From Castellaniella sp. UBA6218 (GTDB lineage: Bacteria; Pseudomonadota; Gammaproteobacteria; Burkholderiales; Burkholderiaceae_B): DNA of 64,000 bases. The position numbers and the translations under genes were made by a program. The notes beneath the pieces were generated by a model. The model did not search any database, was not told the DNA's origin, and saw nothing but the letters and a program-made list of their open reading frames with translations. The number at the start of each line of letters is the position of its first letter. Position 1 is the first letter of the stretch. The stretch covers positions 9,030-73,029 of the forward strand of contig DISE01000106.1 in the NCBI GenBank assembly GCA_002421865.1. The letters run 5' to 3'. Positions 59,644 through 64,000 of this stretch are shown here, piece after piece.

Positions 59644-60198
59644 ATGTTCGTTTTCCACGATGCCCAGATGAATGTCCTGAGCCTCGCCTATGGCGACCCG
59701 GAGATGATCCCGGCCGACGCCGGACCCTACATCGAGATGCCGGATCAGGAGTTTCAGACGCTTCTCGGCCTGAAGATCATCGACAACCAGGTGGTGCGCG
59801 ACACGGGCGATGCGAGCTACCAGGACAGCCTGCGCCGGAGGATCGACATCGAGCGCGACCGGCGCATGAAGGCCGGGTTCCTCTTCGGCGGCGTCGCCTA
59901 CGACTTCGACGACGCCTCCAAGGCCCGGATCACCGGCATGGCCACGCTGGCCGGCTTTGCCATGGGACAGGGCGCCCAGGCCGGCAACTACCACTGGCAC
60001 GGCGGCACCGATCCCTTCGTCTGGATCGCCTCGGACAACAGCTTCGTGCCGATGGATGCCCCGACCTGCTTTGCCTTCGGACAGGCGGCCGCGGCGCATG
60101 AGATCGCCTTCATCTTCGCGGCCCGGCTGCTCAAGGACATGGTGCCGGTCCCGGAGAACTTCACCGACCCGCTCTACTGGCCGGGAGGGGTGTCATGA
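59644..60198 (+). CDS. DUF4376 tail protein
   Basis: A 184-residue protein. The C-terminal DUF4376 domain (RIDIERDRRMKAGFLFGGVAYDFDDASKARITGMATLAGFAMGQGAQAGNYHWHGGTDPFVWIASDNSFVPMDAPTCFAFGQAAAAHE) is clear; the first 60 residues are variable. DUF4376 proteins commonly follow tail fibre or hub genes and may act in fibre assembly. It overlaps the next gene by four bases. Confidence 0.85.
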   Translation: MFVFHDAQMNVLSLAYGDPEMIPADAGPYIEMPDQEFQTLLGLKIIDNQVVRDTGDASYQDSLRRRIDIERDRRMKAGFLFGGVAYDFDDASKARITGMATLAGFAMGQGAQAGNYHWHGGTDPFVWIASDNSFVPMDAPTCFAFGQAAAAHEIAFIFAARLLKDMVPVPENFTDPLYWPGGVS

Positions 60199-60533
60199 TC
60201 CGCAAGCTGCGCGAGCTCTGGAGGGCAATCCTGACACCGTCCCCGGCCGACGAGCCAGCCTACGACCGGCTGGTGATCTCGGCCGCGCACGCGGTCCTTG
60301 GCGCCGCGCTCGCCGTGCTCTTCGCGCCCCTGACGGTCGCCGCCGCCATCCTGCGCCCCGTCCTCTACTGGCTCCTGAAGGAACGCCGGGACCTCCGCCT
60401 TGGCGGCAGCTTCCGCGACAGCCTCTGGGACACCGCCGCCGTCACCCTCGGCCTTGGCTACGGCACCCCCTGGTGGCCCTTCGCCGCCCTCGTCCTCGCC
60501 CTTGCAACCGCCCTCGATCGGAAAGGCACCTGA
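60195..60533 (+). CDS. Small phage membrane protein
   Basis: A 112-residue protein with two to three hydrophobic segments (VISAAHAVLGAALAVLFAPLTVAAAIL, PVLYWLLK and WPFAALVLALATAL). It is unusual inside a tail operon. A role in superinfection exclusion or lysis is possible, but I see no family. Confidence 0.6.
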   Translation: MIRKLRELWRAILTPSPADEPAYDRLVISAAHAVLGAALAVLFAPLTVAAAILRPVLYWLLKERRDLRLGGSFRDSLWDTAAVTLGLGYGTPWWPFAALVLALATALDRKGT

Positions 60534-60534
60534 C

Positions 60535-60963
60535 ATGCCCCTCGTCACCACACTCCTCACCGGACCGGTGCTGCTGCCCTCGGGCGCGGCACCCTCCGGC
60601 GGCTTCCTGCGCTTCGTCATGGACACCTATGACACCGACGGCGGCCAGATCGTCGCACCGGCCTCGGTGCGTGTCGATATCGGCGCCGGCGGCCAGTTCC
60701 AGGCCGCGCTCTGGCCGAACTCCCGCGGCTCGCGCGGCTCGCGCTACGGCGTCCTGCTTGGCCTGCTTGCGGCGAACAACACACCGGTCGAGGTGAGCCT
60801 CGGCAGCATCTCGGTGCCGGAAAGCCTGGCCTCTATCGAGCTCGAGGATCTGCTCGGCATACCGGTGCTGCCCGGCTATTCGGCCACGGTCGTGCTCACC
60901 CAGGCCCAGTACGACGCGCTGCCGGCGCCCGATCCCAATACCCTTTACCTGATCGAAGGCTGA
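60535..60963 (+). CDS. Tail fibre-associated protein, unknown
   Basis: A 142-residue beta-rich protein (TGPVLLPSGAAPSGGFLRFVMDTYDTDGGQIVAPASVRVDIGAGGQFQAALWPN). The C-terminus ends LTQAQYDALPAPDPNTLYLIEG, a pattern often found at the end of phage baseplate or fibre adaptor proteins. ATG at 60535 overlaps the previous stop region. It is directly followed by the fibre gene. Confidence 0.68.
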   Translation: MPLVTTLLTGPVLLPSGAAPSGGFLRFVMDTYDTDGGQIVAPASVRVDIGAGGQFQAALWPNSRGSRGSRYGVLLGLLAANNTPVEVSLGSISVPESLASIELEDLLGIPVLPGYSATVVLTQAQYDALPAPDPNTLYLIEG

Positions 60964-60968
60964 TCCCC

Positions 60969-63900
60969 ATGTTCGGACGTTTTACCCGCGCCTATGCCGG
61001 CACCAAGCGCCTCGGCCGCATCCAGCAGGGCGCTGCCCCGATCTGGGCGGCCGGTCAGCAGACCACTCCCGTGACCCCGGTCCAGCGGAGCCCGGTGCCC
61101 TACCTCAAGATCGTCGCCGGCGAGGCCTTCAGCTATAATCTCGGCCAGCATTTCAGCGACTGGCATTCCATGGCCATGGCGCCGGGGTCGCCCGCGCTGC
61201 AGGGCGGCGTGGCGCTGTCGCCCGATGGCTGGATCAGTGCCGCCGTCACACCGGCCGCCGCGCCGGCGATGAACAATTTCCCGATCATCCGGCTGACCAA
61301 CGCCAGTTCGGGCCTGACACTCGATGTGATGCTGATGGTCTCGGTGGCGGAAAAGCCGGCCTATTACGGCGCCCCGACGCTGACCCGGATCGACGCCAAT
61401 ACGGTGCGGGTGACCCGGCCGGCGGCGCCGGCCAACACCCCGCCGATCACGTCGATCGATATCCTGCACGGCTCGACCTTGCCGCTGGATCCGGCGACCG
61501 GCGTGACCATGTTCAACGTCTTCCTCGCCGGCGCGATGACCAAGGACATCACGCTGCCCGACACCGTCGCCCATCATGTGACGCTCCGCGGCAAGATCGC
61601 CTGGGGCGACGGCACCAACCTGACGCCCGACGGCGCCACCGGCGGCTGGTCGCCGAACACCGCCACCATCGCTGCCACGCCGACGAACTCGGCCCCGGCG
61701 ATCATCACCGAAGGCACGATCAGCCCGGCCACGGGGCCCACCGGCACCGAATTCACGCTGACCCCGCCGACAGCTTCGGGCACACCGGCACCGAATGTCG
61801 GCCTTCAGTCGCTGACGCAGGCAGGAGCCGATGTCCTGGGACAGGTGGCGGCCGGCAAGTTCACCAGCACCGCGCCCGGCGCCCTTGTCGCCACATGGCT
61901 GGTCTCGAACGGCGTGGCGCCGGATGCGACATCGACGGCCTCGGCGTCGATCGCTTCGATCCTCACCGAACCCGGACAAATGGGTCAGGCCACGGCCGAG
62001 GTGATTTCCGCGTCGCAGATCGACGTGACCCTGGCGCCCGATCCGCAGAATGGCGGTGCGACGATCACCTCGCGCGACCTGCGCTACTCGCTCGACCAGG
62101 TCAACTGGACTTTGCTGTCGGGATTGGTAGCCAACGAGAAGCGGTCGATTTCGACGCTCAGTTCGTCAACCGTCTATTATTTCGAAAGCCGGGCCATCAA
62201 CAGCGTCGGTCCGGGCGCCTGGTCGCCCGTCCGGAGTGCGATGACCAACGCGGCCGCGGGCACCGTGTACCGCTTCGGCCAGTTCACCGCCGTCGGCGCG
62301 GCCGGGGTCAGCATTGCCGCCCCGGACGGCACCTATGGCCAGTTCACGGTCTCGGCCGGCAAGATCAGCCCTGCGGTTTCGCCGCTGACGGTCGGGACCA
62401 TCTCGATCGTCGGGATCAACATCGAAGTCGTGGCGGGCGAGGTCAGCGTCGGGACGCTGGCGGAGTTCACCGCGGCCCGTTCGGCGCTCGGCACGACCGG
62501 CGGCCGCACGATCCGGTTCAGATCGGGAAGCTATGCCATCGGGCTGGGCTATATCCTCGCCTCGGCCGCCTATGCATCGCGTGTCAGGATCACCGCCGAG
62601 GCGGGCGCGGTCTTTGTCGGCAATGCCGTCCTCGACAGCCCGTCGAACGTGACGGTCGACAACCTCGACATCCACTGCACCACCCCGACCGGGACTGCCT
62701 ATGTCCTCCGCCTTGCCGGGGCCTGCGACGGCTGCATCGTCGAGGACAACTATCTGCACGGCGTGACCCGCGATCCGCTCGGCGACTTCTCGGTCTGGCA
62801 ATCCTACCAGAACCCGGATCAGGGCATCCTGGCGGATCAGAAGGGTGGCATCTACCTGAAGAACTGCATCATCCGCCGCAACTGGATCGAGCATGTCGAT
62901 GAGGGCATCGTCACCTATTACGGTGGCGACGGGCCGTACATCGTTGAAGACAACATGATCGGCTACACCTATTCCGACGCGATCAAATACGTCATCTCGA
63001 CCACGGCAGCCCTGTCCGCCCCCAAGAAGTGGAACCGCAACCAGTGGTACATGATGATGGGGCGGCAGGACGACGAAGGCCCGACGCCCGGGACGGGGGT
63101 GATCGCGCCCGGCAACGGCCCGCACTCCGACTTCCATCAATTGGTCCGCTCCGCCGCCTCGGACGGGGCCTATGTCGATAACGTCGAGATCTGCCAGAAC
63201 ATCTGGGTGCTGACATCCTACAGCCGTGCGCAGAACATCCAGGGCATCGTGTCCTTCGCGGATGGTGGAAACCGCCCGACCTATCGGAATGCCAGGATCA
63301 CCGGCAACTTCTCGCAGTCGGACTCGGTGCATGCCGTCAGCCTCAAGATGGACGGGGGCATCCTGGCGCACAACACGCTGATCCGCACGCTGGCTCCGAA
63401 GCTTCCGGCCCCGCTTGGCAAGGGAACCTTGAAGGTTCGTTTCTATCTCGAGATACCGGCAGGCGCCGTGAAGCCGAAGCTTATCCGCAACGTCTGCGAC
63501 TGGGCACCGCAGCTTTATGGCGCCCAGGCCGCAGTCGACGAGTACGACAACATCTATCTCGGCGATGCCGGCGCCACGATCCCCTACGCCACCGCTTTCG
63601 CCAATGGTGGTGTCGAAGCGGCAAACTGGACCCAGACCCTCGCCAATTACACCCTGAAGGCCGGCGGGCCGCTGGATCTGCCCTTCGGCCGCGGCGCCTT
63701 CGGATCGGCGATCGGCACCTACGGTCCGAACACGCGCAACCCTGCGGGCTGGAGCTATGATGCCCGGCTGGAGGAGGTCGCCCCGCAGCTGGCGCCGCCG
63801 CCGGTGACGGCGATGATCATGGGGCAGTCGGAGCCGGAGTACCTGCTCGACAACTCCGGATACAGCCTGATCCCGCAGCCAGTGCCCGGCAACGACAACC

Positions 63901-64000
63901 TGGTAGTCATCACCCAGTCCGGCAGCCTGACCCCACCGGTGCGGACCTCGGTCAACCCGACCACGGTCGCGGCCGGTCAGGTCAACGTGACGATGGCCAG
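60969..64000 (+). CDS. Tail fibre with fibronectin and beta-helix domains (3' end outside window)
   Basis: At least 1010 residues, open to the window edge. Domains in order: an N-terminal attachment part (MFGRFTRAYAGTKRLGRIQQGAAPIW), Ig/FN3-like repeats including about 337-428 (DLRYSLDQVNWTLLSGL, TVYYFESRAINSVGPGAWS), and a right-handed beta-helix at about 507-810 (NVTVDNLDIHC, GCIVEDNYLHGV, YLKNCIIRRNWIEHVDEG, RITGNFSQSDSVHAVSLKMDGG). From about 940 comes TAMIMGQSEPEYLL, which resembles the start of a sialate-O-acetylesterase-type domain. It probably binds and may cut host surface sugar. Confidence 0.85.
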   Translation, partial: MFGRFTRAYAGTKRLGRIQQGAAPIWAAGQQTTPVTPVQRSPVPYLKIVAGEAFSYNLGQHFSDWHSMAMAPGSPALQGGVALSPDGWISAAVTPAAAPAMNNFPIIRLTNASSGLTLDVMLMVSVAEKPAYYGAPTLTRIDANTVRVTRPAAPANTPPITSIDILHGSTLPLDPATGVTMFNVFLAGAMTKDITLPDTVAHHVTLRGKIAWGDGTNLTPDGATGGWSPNTATIAATPTNSAPAIITEGTISPATGPTGTEFTLTPPTASGTPAPNVGLQSLTQAGADVLGQVAAGKFTSTAPGALVATWLVSNGVAPDATSTASASIASILTEPGQMGQATAEVISASQIDVTLAPDPQNGGATITSRDLRYSLDQVNWTLLSGLVANEKRSISTLSSSTVYYFESRAINSVGPGAWSPVRSAMTNAAAGTVYRFGQFTAVGAAGVSIAAPDGTYGQFTVSAGKISPAVSPLTVGTISIVGINIEVVAGEVSVGTLAEFTAARSALGTTGGRTIRFRSGSYAIGLGYILASAAYASRVRITAEAGAVFVGNAVLDSPSNVTVDNLDIHCTTPTGTAYVLRLAGACDGCIVEDNYLHGVTRDPLGDFSVWQSYQNPDQGILADQKGGIYLKNCIIRRNWIEHVDEGIVTYYGGDGPYIVEDNMIGYTYSDAIKYVISTTAALSAPKKWNRNQWYMMMGRQDDEGPTPGTGVIAPGNGPHSDFHQLVRSAASDGAYVDNVEICQNIWVLTSYSRAQNIQGIVSFADGGNRPTYRNARITGNFSQSDSVHAVSLKMDGGILAHNTLIRTLAPKLPAPLGKGTLKVRFYLEIPAGAVKPKLIRNVCDWAPQLYGAQAAVDEYDNIYLGDAGATIPYATAFANGGVEAANWTQTLANYTLKAGGPLDLPFGRGAFGSAIGTYGPNTRNPAGWSYDARLEEVAPQLAPPPVTAMIMGQSEPEYLLDNSGYSLIPQPVPGNDNLVVITQSGSLTPPVRTSVNPTTVAAGQVNVTMA

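Larger units (their letters stand above)
25860..64000. mobile_element. Mu-like transposable siphoprophage (left end to window edge)
   Basis: The order repressor, small early genes, transposase A, ATPase B, GemA, Mor-like activator, lysis, terminase, portal (gp29), MuF (gp30), gpG, protease gpI, capsid gpT, gp36 and gp37 follows Mu. The tail module is that of a non-contractile siphovirus, with tube, tape measure and hub proteins and no sheath gene. The left end must lie between the DUF59 promoter and the first leftward phage gene. Possible terminal TG dinucleotides are at 25861 and 25919, but the exact end cannot be set without the right end, which is outside the window. Confidence 0.9.

Noticed and set aside
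1..64000. CRISPR array
   Set aside because: No regularly spaced direct repeats of 25-40 bases with unique spacers were seen.

Overview
The window looks like two genomes joined together. Positions 1 to about 22.9 kb have the gene content and gene order of a denitrifying betaproteobacterium of the Burkholderiales, most like Alcaligenaceae. The signs are a nos cluster ending in nosL and an apbE/nosX-type gene, a bio cluster, pxp genes for 5-oxoproline use with a TRAP transporter, and the order tpiA-secG-tRNA-Leu(GAG). From about 22.94 kb onward the sequence is alphaproteobacterial, most like Rhodobacteraceae: the N-terminal part of tpiA, an IscA/HesB protein, a DUF3307 membrane protein, a SatD-family protein and a DUF59/SufT-like protein. 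The change falls inside tpiA at its conserved [10 protein letters not shown] motif (22910-22939). A chimeric assembly (or, less likely, a real recombination) is the simplest reading. Taxonomy was judged from remembered family sequences, not from a search.

Layout of the left part. nosZ (3' end)-nosD-nosF-nosY-nosL-apbE lie on the + strand with overlapping stops and starts and supply maturation functions for nitrous oxide reductase. They are followed by tRNA-Arg(ACG) with its own promoter and terminator, and by a DMT/EamA exporter. The biotin genes bioF, a fused esterase-BioC gene and bioD run leftward and diverge from bioA. Next comes a small coiled-coil protein gene. A leftward operon pxpA, fused pxpB-pxpC and a biotin carboxylase/BCCP gene diverges from a GntR/FCD regulator. 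TRAP transporter genes (periplasmic binding protein, small and large membrane subunits) follow. Shared GTTGAAC-type half-sites in both regulatory regions suggest that the GntR protein controls both. Pirin, an NAD(P)H-dependent FMN reductase, tRNA-Leu(GAG), secG and tpiA close this part.

Layout of the right part. Leftward housekeeping genes (IscA-type, DUF3307, SatD, DUF59) occupy 23.5-25.8 kb. From roughly 25.9 kb to the end of the window lies a Mu-like transposable siphoprophage. It has a leftward S24 repressor with a three-copy operator array, then rightward early genes, a ParB-like protein, MuA-type transposase, MuB-type ATPase, GemA and a Mor-like activator. The lysis genes (endolysin, holin) and packaging and head genes (small and large terminase, portal, MuF, gpG, protease, decoration protein, major capsid) follow. 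The tail genes are of siphovirus type: tail tube, chaperones joined by a -1 frameshift, tape measure, hub proteins, a large hub/adhesin and a tail fibre that runs off the end. The right phage end and the right host junction are outside the window. The architecture resembles the Rhodobacter Mu-like siphophages such as RcapMu.

Points most worth following up: the tpiA junction, the uncalled -1 frameshift product (slippery site 51461-51467), the fused esterase-BioC protein, the 12-bp-periodic GTTAAA repeats scattered through the prophage, the repressor operator array, and the nuclease-like C-terminus of the MuF head protein.
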